Positions 7,440-15,101 are shown, numbered from the stretch's first letter. The stretch is 20,701 nt of DNA from Phycisphaerales bacterium (GCA_029212425.1 JARGNC010000026.1:1-20701); one strand, 5' to 3'. Numbers and translations: made by a program. The notes: generated from the sequence alone by a model not told the origin.

Positions 7440-8891
7440 TCAGCCAGCAGCTGCGGCGGCTTTCTCTGCCTTCGCGCGAGCGTCGTCCAAGGTACCGACA
7501 TACATGAATGCCGATTCTGGAAGGTCGTCGCCTTCGCCGTCACACAGACGCTCGAACGAATCGATCGACTCTTCGAGCGAGGTGTAGATACCTGGGAAAC
7601 CAGTGAACACTTCAGCAACATAGAACGGCTGGGAAAGGAAGCGCTCGATGCGGCGAGCACGCCCCACGATCTGCTTGTCCTCGTCCGAAAGCTCGTCCAC
7701 ACCAAGAATTGCGATGATGTCTTGGAGGTCCTTGTAACGCTGAAGGATCTTCTGAACACGCTGGGCGACAGCGTAGTGACGCTCGCCGATGATACCCGGA
7801 TCAAGAATACGGGAGGTCGATGAGAGCGGGTCAACCGCAGGGAAGATACCCTTTTCAGCGATCGAACGCTCGAGAACCACGAACGCATCGAGGTGAGCAA
7901 ACGCGGTCGCTGGTGCCGGGTCAGTGAGGTCGTCCGCAGGAACATAGATCGCCTGCACGGAGGTGATCGCACCCTTTGCAGTCGAAGTAATGCGTTCCTG
8001 GAGCTGACCCATTTCAGTGGACAGGGTTGGCTGGTAACCCACCGCTGAAGGCATACGGCCGAGAAGCGCGGACACTTCCGAACCCGCCTGGGTAAAGCGG
8101 AAGATGTTGTCCACGAACATCATGGTTTCTTTACCGGATTCGTCACGGAACTCTTCCGCCATGGTGAGGCCGGAGAGTGCAACACGCAGACGCGATCCCG
8201 GAGGTTCGTTCATCTGACCGAAGACCATCGCCACCTTGTCGATGACATACGCGGTCTTGCCTGATTCTTCGGTGAACTCTGCTTCTGACATTTCGCGCCA
8301 GAGGTCGTTTCCTTCGCGTGTGCGTTCGCCCACACCACAGAACACGGAGTAACCACCGAACTCGCGAGCAACGCGAGCGATCATTTCCTGAATAATAACG
8401 GTCTTGCCCACACCCGCACCACCGAAGAGGCCGATCTTACCACCACGCACAAACGGGCAGAGGAGGTCAACGACCTTAATACCGGTCGGAAGAATCTCGG
8501 TACGAGGGTTGAGTGATGAGAACTCAGGTGGATCGCGGTGGATTGGCATCCGCTTCGCGCCTTCGAGTGCTGGTTTGTTGTCGATCGGATCGCCGAGCAG
8601 GTTGAAGACGCGTCCGAGGACCGCTTCACCGACTGGGACGGACACTGGAGCACCAAGGTCGGTGATCGCCATGCCTCGTGAAAGACCGTCGGTCGTACCC
8701 AGCGCCACGGCACGGACGCGTCCGCCGCCAAGGTGCTGCTGGACCTCACCGGTCAGCTTGACCGCGTTTCCACCGAGTTCAAACTCGATATAAACCGCGT
8801 TGTAGATATCGGGCAGGTCGCCCTCTGGGAACTGTGCATCGAAGGTTGATCCGATGACCTGCGTGATGGTGCCCTTTGTTCCAGCTGCCAT
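7440..8891 (-). CDS. atpD: F1 ATP synthase subunit beta
   Basis: Catalytic beta subunit of the F1Fo ATP synthase, acting at the cytoplasmic face of the inner membrane. Length is 483 residues, typical. The P-loop GGAGVGKT is at 157-164, the catalytic glutamate in GERTREGNDL at E189, the Walker B aspartate in FVDNIFRF at D261 and the DELSDEDK lever at 399-406. All are intact. The ATG (8891-8889) follows AAAGGAAAG, a good Shine-Dalgarno. The gene stands alone: its 3' side meets a terminator and the convergent Nudix gene, and its 5' side the divergent mscS-type gene. The neighbours atpA, atpG and atpC, which usually sit beside it, are absent from the window. The tail ends in an alanine- and lysine-rich stretch. 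The canonical motifs argue for the main F-type enzyme rather than a divergent paralog. Confidence 0.97.
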   Translation of the reverse strand: MAAGTKGTITQVIGSTFDAQFPEGDLPDIYNAVYIEFELGGNAVKLTGEVQQHLGGGRVRAVALGTTDGLSRGMAITDLGAPVSVPVGEAVLGRVFNLLGDPIDNKPALEGAKRMPIHRDPPEFSSLNPRTEILPTGIKVVDLLCPFVRGGKIGLFGGAGVGKTVIIQEMIARVAREFGGYSVFCGVGERTREGNDLWREMSEAEFTEESGKTAYVIDKVAMVFGQMNEPPGSRLRVALSGLTMAEEFRDESGKETMMFVDNIFRFTQAGSEVSALLGRMPSAVGYQPTLSTEMGQLQERITSTAKGAITSVQAIYVPADDLTDPAPATAFAHLDAFVVLERSIAEKGIFPAVDPLSSTSRILDPGIIGERHYAVAQRVQKILQRYKDLQDIIAILGVDELSDEDKQIVGRARRIERFLSQPFYVAEVFTGFPGIYTSLEESIDSFERLCDGEGDDLPESAFMYVGTLDDARAKAEKAAAAAG

Positions 8892-8957
8892 AGCGCTTTC
8901 CTTTCGGTGAAATCGCGTGATTCGCTCTAATCCGAGGCCCGTTCCACACGCGCCCCG

Positions 8958-8967
8958 TTGGGCCCAA
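8958..8967. repeat. Ten-base perfect palindrome in the atpD/mscS divergent region
   Basis: TTGGGCCCAA is its own reverse complement and lies near the middle of the 119-bp divergent gap (8892-9010). One extra A on the right interrupts a longer CGTT/AACG extension. It could be an operator for either gene or chance in a GC-rich gap; no clear promoter boxes accompany it. Confidence 0.3.
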
Positions 8968-9010
8968 ACGATAGGGCACCCGATCGTCTATTGCCTAGCA
9001 TGAAGGCGTG

Positions 9011-10855
9011 ATGAATCAAAAAACCCATCGAATTCCCGTTCCAAAACTCGCGATCTGGACCGCTGTCCTGTTCATGGTCTCAACCCTCTGGTTGAGCCCC
9101 GCATTTGCCCAAGACGCCGACGCCCAGCACGCGGATGCCCCGCATGAATCGACCCCAACCCCCGAAACCGGGCTCGAATCGCCTCGCCAGACGCTCCATA
9201 CCTTCCTGACCGGGATCACTACCCCCCCTGAGGGGCTCAGCGACGCGCTCCGGAGCATCGATTTCCCACCCGGATTGCTCGAATCAGCCAAAACAGCCGC
9301 GGCTTTTGAGCTCTACGAGGTCCTCAATCGACTGGAATTCATCGATTACTCAGACCATCCCGATTCCTCCATCAAATCAGACACCTACATCTTCTACCCC
9401 AACACCACCCGCTCGCTGCGCCACCTTGCGTGGTCACAAAAATACGACCAAGCCGAGATCCTCATCACCAAAGACGACGAAGGATCCTGGCGATTCTCCC
9501 GCTCAACCATCGAAAATATCCACTCCCTCTGGATCGCGACCGAAGGCGAAACCCCAGTCGTAGATACGGAAACCACACAGACACTCACCCAACGCATCCG
9601 CAGCAAGGTCCCCAACTCCCTCAAAGGCGAACTCTTCCTCTGGATGGAACTCTGGCAGTGGATCGGGATTCTCGTCGTCATTTTCATCGGGATGGTCGCG
9701 GATCAAATCGTCCGAGGCATTCTCCGCACAGGTTGGCACCGCTTCGAAACCAAGCGAGGCAAGGAGGTCGAGAAGGAATCCCTCGGCAGAGCCGTGCGCC
9801 CATTCGGTCTGCTCGCCGCATCAGGGGTCTGGTACCTCGCGCTCGACCAAGGACTCCTCCCCACCGCCGTCGTTCCGGTGCTGCTGGTCGCGGTGCGTCT
9901 GTTCTTTATGATCTCGATGGTCTGGGCCGCGTTCAGAGTCACCGATCTGGTCGGGGATTGGCTCTCCGCACAAGCATCGAAAACCGAAACCAAGTTCGAC
10001 GACCTCCTCGTCCCGATGGTTAAACGGACCGCCAAGGTCTTCCTCGCCGCGATCGGTCTGATTTACATCGCCAACGCGTTCCAGATCGAGATCATGCCCC
10101 TGCTCACCGGACTCGGGATCGGTGGTCTGGCGTTTGCATTCGCGGCTAAGGACACCATCGAAAACCTGTTCGGATCCATCGCGGTCATCCTCGATCGACC
10201 ATTCGAAATCGGAGACTGGGTCGTCGTCAACGACACCGAAGGCACTGTCGAAGACCTCGGATTCCGCTCAACCCGCATCCGCACATTCTACAACTCGCTG
10301 GTCACCGTCCCCAACGCAACACTCGTCCGCGCGACCGTCGACAACTACGGTCGGCGACAATACCGACGATTCACCACCAAACTCAATGTCACCTACGACA
10401 CCCATCCCGACAAGATCGAAGCGTTCTGCGCCGGAATCCGCGAGATCGTCAAGCTCCATCCATACACCCGCAAAGACTATTACCATGTCTGGCTCAACAG
10501 CTTCGGCGCCCACTCGCTCGACATCCTCGTCTACATCTTCTTCGAGTGCCCCGACTGGTCGATCGAGCTCCGTGAAAAACACCGCTTCATGCTCGATGTG
10601 GTCCGCCTCGCAGATCGTCTCGGCGTGGAGTTCGCGTTCCCGACCCAAACGCTCCATGTCGCGCAGCTCGATCCCAACGCGGAGCACAACCCAGACACCG
10701 TCCCGGATCGAGACTCTGAACGCCGATCTGTGATTGAAGGACGCAAGATCGCTCGCGAGCTCACGAGCAACCAACCCTGGAAAGAGGAAATCCCAGGCCC
10801 AGTATTATTCGCAGAAGAGTTCGAATCCGAATACGAAGCTCGAGGCGACGGATAA
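9011..10855 (+). CDS. MscS-family mechanosensitive ion channel with periplasmic N-terminal domain
   Basis: Predicted stretch-gated channel of the inner membrane that releases solutes on osmotic down-shock. The 614-residue protein is roughly twice the length of the minimal MscS. A signal peptide (1 to about 33, ending PAFA) is followed by a soluble, probably periplasmic, domain to about 205. Hydrophobic segments then lie at about 216-235, 262-280, 284-308 and 340-358. The pore helix is glycine- and alanine-rich (GLGIGGLAFAFAAKDTIEN, about 367-385). The hallmark ENLFGSIAVILDRPFEIGDWV continues into the beta domain, and a C-terminal alpha-beta domain and acidic tail complete it. ATG 9011 is chosen because AAGG lies just upstream; GTG 9008 is also in frame. 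It is divergent from atpD. The pore and beta domains make the family assignment safe; gating properties are not deducible. Confidence 0.92.
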   Translation: MNQKTHRIPVPKLAIWTAVLFMVSTLWLSPAFAQDADAQHADAPHESTPTPETGLESPRQTLHTFLTGITTPPEGLSDALRSIDFPPGLLESAKTAAAFELYEVLNRLEFIDYSDHPDSSIKSDTYIFYPNTTRSLRHLAWSQKYDQAEILITKDDEGSWRFSRSTIENIHSLWIATEGETPVVDTETTQTLTQRIRSKVPNSLKGELFLWMELWQWIGILVVIFIGMVADQIVRGILRTGWHRFETKRGKEVEKESLGRAVRPFGLLAASGVWYLALDQGLLPTAVVPVLLVAVRLFFMISMVWAAFRVTDLVGDWLSAQASKTETKFDDLLVPMVKRTAKVFLAAIGLIYIANAFQIEIMPLLTGLGIGGLAFAFAAKDTIENLFGSIAVILDRPFEIGDWVVVNDTEGTVEDLGFRSTRIRTFYNSLVTVPNATLVRATVDNYGRRQYRRFTTKLNVTYDTHPDKIEAFCAGIREIVKLHPYTRKDYYHVWLNSFGAHSLDILVYIFFECPDWSIELREKHRFMLDVVRLADRLGVEFAFPTQTLHVAQLDPNAEHNPDTVPDRDSERRSVIEGRKIARELTSNQPWKEEIPGPVLFAEEFESEYEARGDG

Positions 10856-10941
10856 TCAGTCCCAGCGAGGTTGTTCTAAGTTGTCAGCTCCAAGAAATCC
10901 GCCCAATGGAGCGATCGAACGCAACATGCCGATTGGCAGGT

Positions 10942-11802
10942 ATGCACCGAATCTTTGCTCTATCAACCCTTGCGCTGCTGACCCTCCATGCACAGGGACA
11001 GGTCGAACCCACCAACTGCACGCAGACCTTCAGTTACGCGAACACCCTCGACGAACTCCTCGATCAGTTCCGCGACGACGACATCCGCAGGAACATGCGA
11101 AAAGCATCGGAGTACTTCTGGACGCATCCTGATCTGACTCCGGAGTATCTGTATGCCGCGCTCAATCATGAGGATTGGCAAGTTCGACAAGTGATCTGCC
11201 AACAGATCTGGATCCGTTCCAAATCCTCCGATGGCTCACCCATTCACGAATACCCCGTCACCAAAGACCTCATCCGTGTCACCATCGAGGGACTCCGCGA
11301 CGACACCACCCCGATTGATCGTCCACGACGACGAGGGCTCGTCTACTACAACGCACAGTTCGGCGTGTCCAAGCTCATCCCGATCGCGCACGAATGGTCA
11401 AGAGAACTCAAAGCCTCGATGGAAAGCGACGATCCCCAACAACGACTGCTCTCCGCATACATCCTCGGAAGAGCAGGCGTCGCAGACGCGGTCGAACGCG
11501 CCTCGCAAATCCTCCTCCCACACCTCCGCGATAACGACCTACGCGAAGATGCAAAGTTCTGCTCATACGCGCTGGGTGGGTTCGGTCCAGAACTGCTTCC
11601 ATATCTCCGTGACGCGATGCCCAGTGCAGATCAACAACAACGCGACCTGATCGGCTTGCTGATCGTGAACATCATGGATCCACCGTTCACTCCCGAACAA
11701 CGCTCCCGACGCGCCGAGTACAACACAATCACCGAGAGCGTCCTCGATCCGACACAAGAACAAGCAAGAGCAAGGATATGGAGTTGGATGGACGATCTCT
11801 AG
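10942..11802 (+). CDS. Exported HEAT-repeat-like protein of unknown function
   Basis: Not recognised as a named gene. From the ATG at 10942 the 286-residue product begins with a signal peptide (MHRIFALSTLALLTLHAQGQ), so export is likely. An in-frame ATG at 10906 would add twelve residues; neither start has a convincing Shine-Dalgarno. The rest is mostly helical. Segments such as LYAALNHEDWQVRQVICQQ, LLSAYILGRAGVADAVERA and CSYALGGFGPELLPYLRDA have the helix-turn-helix pattern and length of HEAT or Armadillo-like repeats, which normally serve as binding scaffolds. No catalytic motif is visible. The gene follows the channel gene by 86 bp; a six-pair inverted repeat (10887-10892 with 10907-10912) lies in that gap. 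It converges on the PEP-CTERM-like gene pair. Confidence 0.7.
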   Translation: MHRIFALSTLALLTLHAQGQVEPTNCTQTFSYANTLDELLDQFRDDDIRRNMRKASEYFWTHPDLTPEYLYAALNHEDWQVRQVICQQIWIRSKSSDGSPIHEYPVTKDLIRVTIEGLRDDTTPIDRPRRRGLVYYNAQFGVSKLIPIAHEWSRELKASMESDDPQQRLLSAYILGRAGVADAVERASQILLPHLRDNDLREDAKFCSYALGGFGPELLPYLRDAMPSADQQQRDLIGLLIVNIMDPPFTPEQRSRRAEYNTITESVLDPTQEQARARIWSWMDDL

Positions 11803-11819
11803 CGTCTGTACATGATCGC

Positions 11820-11853
11820 AAAAAAAGGCACACCCCTGTGCAGGATGTGCCTT
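11820..11853 (-). terminator. Intrinsic terminator of the downstream PEP-CTERM-like gene
   Basis: AAGGCACA (11825-11832) pairs with TGTGCCTT (11846-11853), with a small inner CCTG/CAGG stem in the loop. On the minus strand the stem runs into seven T (11826-11820), a strong U-tract for the gene ending at 11893. On the plus strand only a weak T-rich tail follows, so it may also stop the HEAT-like gene less efficiently. Confidence 0.85.
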
Positions 11854-11892
11854 CATCTTAAATTGCAGCTCGAAAACCCTTGCGGGGATCGA

Positions 11893-12567
11893 TTAGCGGC
11901 GACGGCGGGTTGCGATCATGCCACCCAAGCCAAGAACCGCGATTCCCGATGGAGCGGGAACCTTGTTTGCAGTAAACAACCAGTCCTGCGAACCGGCGCC
12001 CGGCATCGAGCCATCGTCGTTGGTGGTGACCCACCCGCGACCGACCCAGCTGGAGCTGTCACCACTCAAGCGGTGTCCATCAGCGAGCATTGCAAAGACA
12101 AGACCAGCGCCGTTCTCTTTGGAGTACAGATCGGTGACCGCCAGGGTGTCCAGATTCGTCAATGTCCCGGTGTTCCCGGCATCAAACCCATTGACTTCCC
12201 ATCCGTTCCCGGCGTCGGAGACATTGAGCGCGTAGGTGAAGTCCACCTCATAGCTCTGTGCATCAACATACGCATTCCCGCTGATCTCGCCGCCGTAAAG
12301 CGTGCCGGTGATGTGCATGGAAAGCACGCCGTTGTCTTCGATGACCGTCATGCGTGTGTTGTTGTGGTGATCCATGCTCAGTGTGACAACACCTGGAGCA
12401 AGAATGTTGTCCAAACGCAATCCGTAGTAAGGCAGCGCCGCACTCCCATCTGGGTGATCACCGAGTTCAAACTCAGCGATGACCAGACCACCAGCATTCG
12501 CGGACGATGCCGCGACCATACCGAGGGCGAGGAATCCGCCTGCAACTTTCAGAAGTTGTTCTTTCAT
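11893..12567 (-). CDS. PEP-CTERM-like secreted protein, paralog A
   Basis: A 224-residue exported protein not matching any enzyme I know. The start is placed at ATG 12567-12565, which opens a signal peptide (residues 1-25, ending SSANA); a longer open frame reaching 12708 has no signal-like N-terminus. The body is beta-rich and repeats blocks found in paralog B: DHPDG (38-42), LRLDN, GTLYGGE (88-94), EVDFTYALNV, WVGRGW (174-179) and QDWLFTA (194-200). The C-terminus is a sorting signal: VPAPSG (203-208), a short hydrophobic helix and RRRR. It is a variant of PEP-CTERM, so cleavage and anchoring by an exosortase is inferred; none lies in the window. A GGTGACCG/CGGCCACC hairpin with one mismatch (12602-12622) lies in its leader. 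Confidence 0.82.
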   Translation of the reverse strand: MKEQLLKVAGGFLALGMVAASSANAGGLVIAEFELGDHPDGSAALPYYGLRLDNILAPGVVTLSMDHHNNTRMTVIEDNGVLSMHITGTLYGGEISGNAYVDAQSYEVDFTYALNVSDAGNGWEVNGFDAGNTGTLTNLDTLAVTDLYSKENGAGLVFAMLADGHRLSGDSSSWVGRGWVTTNDDGSMPGAGSQDWLFTANKVPAPSGIAVLGLGGMIATRRRR

Positions 12568-12601
12568 TTGTGTTCTCTCTCTCGTATACAAATACAAACC
12601 A

Positions 12602-12622
12602 GGTGACCGAACGACGGCCACC
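12602..12622 (-). promoter_or_regulatory. Leader hairpin of PEP-CTERM-like paralog A
   Basis: GGTG-A-CCG pairs with CGG-C-CACC around a five-base loop, seven pairs with one A-C mismatch, 35 bases upstream of the start codon. It could affect mRNA stability or translation; function is unknown. Confidence 0.3.
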
Positions 12623-12768
12623 CTTCTCTCTTGAAATCGAATATAAACACTTACCCCTACATGGCATAGAGAATTCTTAGCAAAACACTTTGTTTTACTG
12701 CGAAACACGATTTGGAATCATGTTATCGGACTATTTTCAGCAACTCGCTGCGATGGTACACGCAGACC

Positions 12769-12798
12769 AAAAATGACAAACGCCCTCTTGCGAGGGCG
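12769..12798 (-). terminator. Intrinsic terminator of PEP-CTERM-like paralog B
   Basis: CGCCCTC (12781-12787) pairs with GAGGGCG (12792-12798) around a four-base loop. On the minus strand it is followed by GTTTGTCATTTTT, an interrupted U-tract. It lies 32 bases after the stop codon of paralog B and separates the two paralogs into distinct transcripts. Confidence 0.8.
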
Positions 12799-12830
12799 CT
12801 CGTTGGGTCAATTCAGATAAGGTCGATCAA

Positions 12831-13520
12831 TCAGCGACGACGACGCATCGCAGCAAGACCTGCAAGGCCGAACAGCGAAGCACCAGCCGGGCTCGGAACA
12901 GTCGCTGTGAAGAACCAGTCTTGTGCTGGTGCAGCAGACGCGGTGTCTTCCATGTTCTCAGTGAGCCAGCCGCGGCCGACCCAAGTGGAGTCATCGTTAT
13001 CGATTCTCCAGCCGTCAGCTGCGAAAGTGAACGCGTTGCCGACAGGACCGTTCATCCCGGTCGCATCGGTCATGCCGTACCAAGTGGTGGTCTCGTTGGT
13101 GTCCGAACGAGTCATGGTTCCGGAGTTGAGCAGCGAGAAGCCGTCGATTGCCCAACCGCTCGCGGTTGCGACAACATTCGCTGCGTAACGGAAGTCAACT
13201 TCGAGATCGAAGGTGGTGCCCCATGATCCGCCGAGGTCTTCGCCACCGAACAAGGTGCCTGCGATGTCGACATACAGATCGTTGGTAACAGTGTCTTGAA
13301 CAACAGTCAGTGTGGTGTTGTTGTAGGTGTCAGCGCTGAATGTCGCGTTGAATGCACCAAAGACATTGTCCATACGCAGCGCGTATGTTGGTGGAACCAG
13401 GTTCCCTTGTGGGTGGTCGTGGATATTAAACTGTGCAACGGTTGTTTCCGCAGCGTTCAAACCGGACGCGGCTGAAGCGACTGCGATAACACCAGCAACT
13501 GCAAGCAATGAGTTCTTCAT
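12831..13520 (-). CDS. PEP-CTERM-like secreted protein, paralog B
   Basis: A 229-residue exported protein of unknown function, clearly paralogous to the gene downstream. A signal peptide spans residues 1 to about 24 (ending LNAA). Shared blocks, in the same order as in paralog A, are DHPQG (35-39), LRMDN, GTLFGGE (88-94), EVDFRYAANV, WVGRGWLT (180-187) and QDWFFTA (200-206). The C-terminal sorting signal is VPSPAG (208-213), a hydrophobic helix and RRRR. Identical spacing of the first half (both GTL-GGE blocks at 88-94) shows duplication with later divergence. The ATG (13520-13518) has a strong Shine-Dalgarno GGAGG (13534-13530) nine bases upstream. The gene has its own promoter and leader hairpins upstream and its own terminator. 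Exosortase-dependent sorting is inferred from the tail alone. Confidence 0.85.
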   Translation of the reverse strand: MKNSLLAVAGVIAVASAASGLNAAETTVAQFNIHDHPQGNLVPPTYALRMDNVFGAFNATFSADTYNNTTLTVVQDTVTNDLYVDIAGTLFGGEDLGGSWGTTFDLEVDFRYAANVVATASGWAIDGFSLLNSGTMTRSDTNETTTWYGMTDATGMNGPVGNAFTFAADGWRIDNDDSTWVGRGWLTENMEDTASAAPAQDWFFTATVPSPAGASLFGLAGLAAMRRRR

Positions 13521-13560
13521 TTCTCTCTTCCTCCAAATGATGCAAATCAGGTATCGTCCA

Positions 13561-13586
13561 TCAGCCTACTGGCTGACTTCCAGTCA
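13561..13586 (-). promoter_or_regulatory. Overlapping alternative hairpins in the leader of PEP-CTERM-like paralog B
   Basis: Two perfect inverted repeats share bases. TCAGCC (13561-13566) pairs with GGCTGA (13571-13576) around TACT. TGACT (13574-13578) pairs with AGTCA (13582-13586) around three bases. The three shared bases (13574-13576) mean both full stems cannot form at once, a layout compatible with a switch. It lies about 41-66 bases before the start codon; function is inference. Confidence 0.35.
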
Positions 13587-13620
13587 ATACTACCCAAATT
13601 GCCAGAAATATTACAGACTA

Positions 13621-13648
13621 ATTATAAATATTCATCGATTCGACACAA
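13621..13648 (-). promoter_or_regulatory. Candidate promoter of PEP-CTERM-like paralog B
   Basis: On the minus strand a perfect TATAAT (13626-13621) follows TTGTGT (13648-13643) with a 16-base spacer, in a very AT-rich stretch between ftsY and paralog B. Transcription would start near 13614 and give a leader of about 90 bases that contains the alternative hairpins. The -35 box is only a half match. Confidence 0.5.
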
Positions 13649-13668
13649 ACATTGTCCGTCCAAAAGGC

Positions 13669-14595
13669 TCAATCGAGCGCAAACATTGCTTCCACAAATC
13701 GTTCTGGATCAAAGAGTTCCACATCCTCAGGGGTCTCCCCCAATCCAATGAACTTCACCGGGATCTGGGTCGCATCACGAATCGCGACCACAATTCCCCC
13801 TCTCGCAGTACCATCAAGCTTACTTAGGAAGATGCCGGTCACCCCAGCCGCTGCATTGAACTCCTCCGCTTGGCGCAGCGCGTTCTGTCCGCTGGTTGCA
13901 TCGAGCACCAAAAGCGTCTCATGCGGCCCACCCGGAATCTGCTTATCAATGACGCGACGGATTTTCGAAAGCTGATCCATCAACCCCGCTTGCGTGTGCA
14001 AACGACCTGCCGTGTCCAAAATCAGCACATCCACTCCGCGAGCGACCGCGGCGCTGCACGCATCAAACGCGACCGCTGCGGGATCCCCGCCCTGCTGACC
14101 TTTCACAACTTCCACACCCAATCGCTCCCCCCAGATCTCGAGCTGACGCACTGCTCCGGCGCGAAAGGTATCGCACGCGCCAAGCAATACCGTCTTGCCT
14201 TCGCCGGTAAGTTGTTTGCAGAGTTTGGAGATGGAAGTCGTTTTGCCTACCCCATTGACGCCCGTCATCAGGATCACCATCGGCTTGGTATCGGTCGAAT
14301 TGAGCGAACGGTCTTGCTCGGGCCACATCGATTTGAGTTCCGTCTTGAGGTACTCGATGACATCCTCACCTTTGGTGAGTGTGCCCGCTTTGTAGTCCGC
14401 TTTGATTCCTTCGATGAGTTTGCGTGTCGCGCTGACCCCGACATCCGATTCGATCAATCGTTTCTCGATCTCAGCGATGAGCGAATCGTCGAGCTGCTTC
14501 CCAGAGAGCACGGATCTGAGCGAGGACACGAAGGTCTGGCGGGTCTTGCCGAGCCCTGCTTTGAGTTTGTCGAGTGTCTTTCTGAAGATCGCCAT
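13669..14595 (-). CDS. ftsY: Signal recognition particle receptor FtsY
   Basis: GTPase receptor that docks SRP-bound ribosomes at the inner membrane for co-translational insertion. The 308-residue product contains the N domain (about 1-95) and G domain. The G1 loop GVNGVGKTT is at 112-120, DTFRAGAVRQL at 142-152, DTAGRLHTQ at 194-202 and SKLDGTARGG at 258-267; GLGETPEDVELFDPERFV closes the protein as in FtsY. The long acidic A domain of the E. coli protein is missing, as in many bacteria, and the N-terminus starts directly with an FtsY-like helix (IFRKTLDKLKAGLGKTRQ). GAGAGGGG lies about eight bases before the ATG. It is the third gene of a ribH-nusB-ftsY run, 14 bases after nusB. Confidence 0.96.
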   Translation of the reverse strand: MAIFRKTLDKLKAGLGKTRQTFVSSLRSVLSGKQLDDSLIAEIEKRLIESDVGVSATRKLIEGIKADYKAGTLTKGEDVIEYLKTELKSMWPEQDRSLNSTDTKPMVILMTGVNGVGKTTSISKLCKQLTGEGKTVLLGACDTFRAGAVRQLEIWGERLGVEVVKGQQGGDPAAVAFDACSAAVARGVDVLILDTAGRLHTQAGLMDQLSKIRRVIDKQIPGGPHETLLVLDATSGQNALRQAEEFNAAAGVTGIFLSKLDGTARGGIVVAIRDATQIPVKFIGLGETPEDVELFDPERFVEAMFALD

Positions 14596-14609
14596 GGATC
14601 AGTCCCCTC

Positions 14610-15098
14610 TCAGTGCTCTGCTGATCCCGCGGCGGCTTGATCCGCTTGCGCCAGCACTCGCTTGAGCACCTTATCGAGCAAGCCGTTGACAAACCCTGGG
14701 GATTCAGCGGTCGAGAACTGCTTCGCAAGCTCGATCGCTTCGTTCACGCTCGCTTTGGGTTTGGGATCTTCGATCATCGTCATCTCGTAATGCGCCAGCC
14801 GAAGGATCGCTCGATCCACCGCAGGCATCCGATGCACCGACCATTCCTCGGACAACGCGTTGAACTCCGCGTCCGCGACTTCGATGTTCGCAAACGCCCC
14901 CACCGCCGCTTCGAACGCACGATCCCGATCACGCTCGCTGAGCTTGGAAGATGGATCCGCGAAGCTCAAACCCTCGCTCAAGAATGTATCCGTGTCGTCG
15001 AGCGAACTGCGGATCAGTTCGGTATCAAGTCCAGCACGAGCGTCGAGCTGGTACAGCGCCATCAGTGTGAGCCTGCGGATGTCTCGTGGTGAACCCAT
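14610..15098 (-). CDS. nusB: Transcription antitermination factor NusB
   Basis: All-helical RNA-binding factor that, with NusE (S10), binds boxA RNA and promotes rRNA antitermination. Length is 162 residues, usual. The N-terminus RDIRRLTLMALYQLDA is the family opening. The C-terminal half carries the signature WSVHRMPAVDRAILRLAHYEM and VNEAIELAKQFSTAESPGFVNGLLDKV (given here in two parts: VNEAIELAKQFS, then SPGFVNGLLDKV). The ATG (15098-15096) lies three bases after the ribH stop codon. The ribH-nusB order is common in bacteria and supports a shared transcript, with ftsY next. Confidence 0.95.
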   Translation of the reverse strand: MGSPRDIRRLTLMALYQLDARAGLDTELIRSSLDDTDTFLSEGLSFADPSSKLSERDRDRAFEAAVGAFANIEVADAEFNALSEEWSVHRMPAVDRAILRLAHYEMTMIEDPKPKASVNEAIELAKQFSTAESPGFVNGLLDKVLKRVLAQADQAAAGSAEH

Positions 15099-15101
15099 GC
15101 T

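Noticed and set aside
10268..10774. Minus-strand open frame of 168 codons inside the mscS-type gene
   Set aside because: Antisense to the conserved channel and beta domains, with biased Val/Glu/Asp composition typical of a reverse-frame shadow.
10887..10912. Six-pair inverted repeat between the channel gene and the HEAT-like gene as a terminator
   Set aside because: The loop is 14 bases and no T-run follows on either strand; too weak to call.
12568..12708. N-terminal extension of PEP-CTERM-like paralog A to 12708
   Set aside because: The added 47 residues contain no signal features and would bury the clear signal peptide that starts at the ATG 12567.
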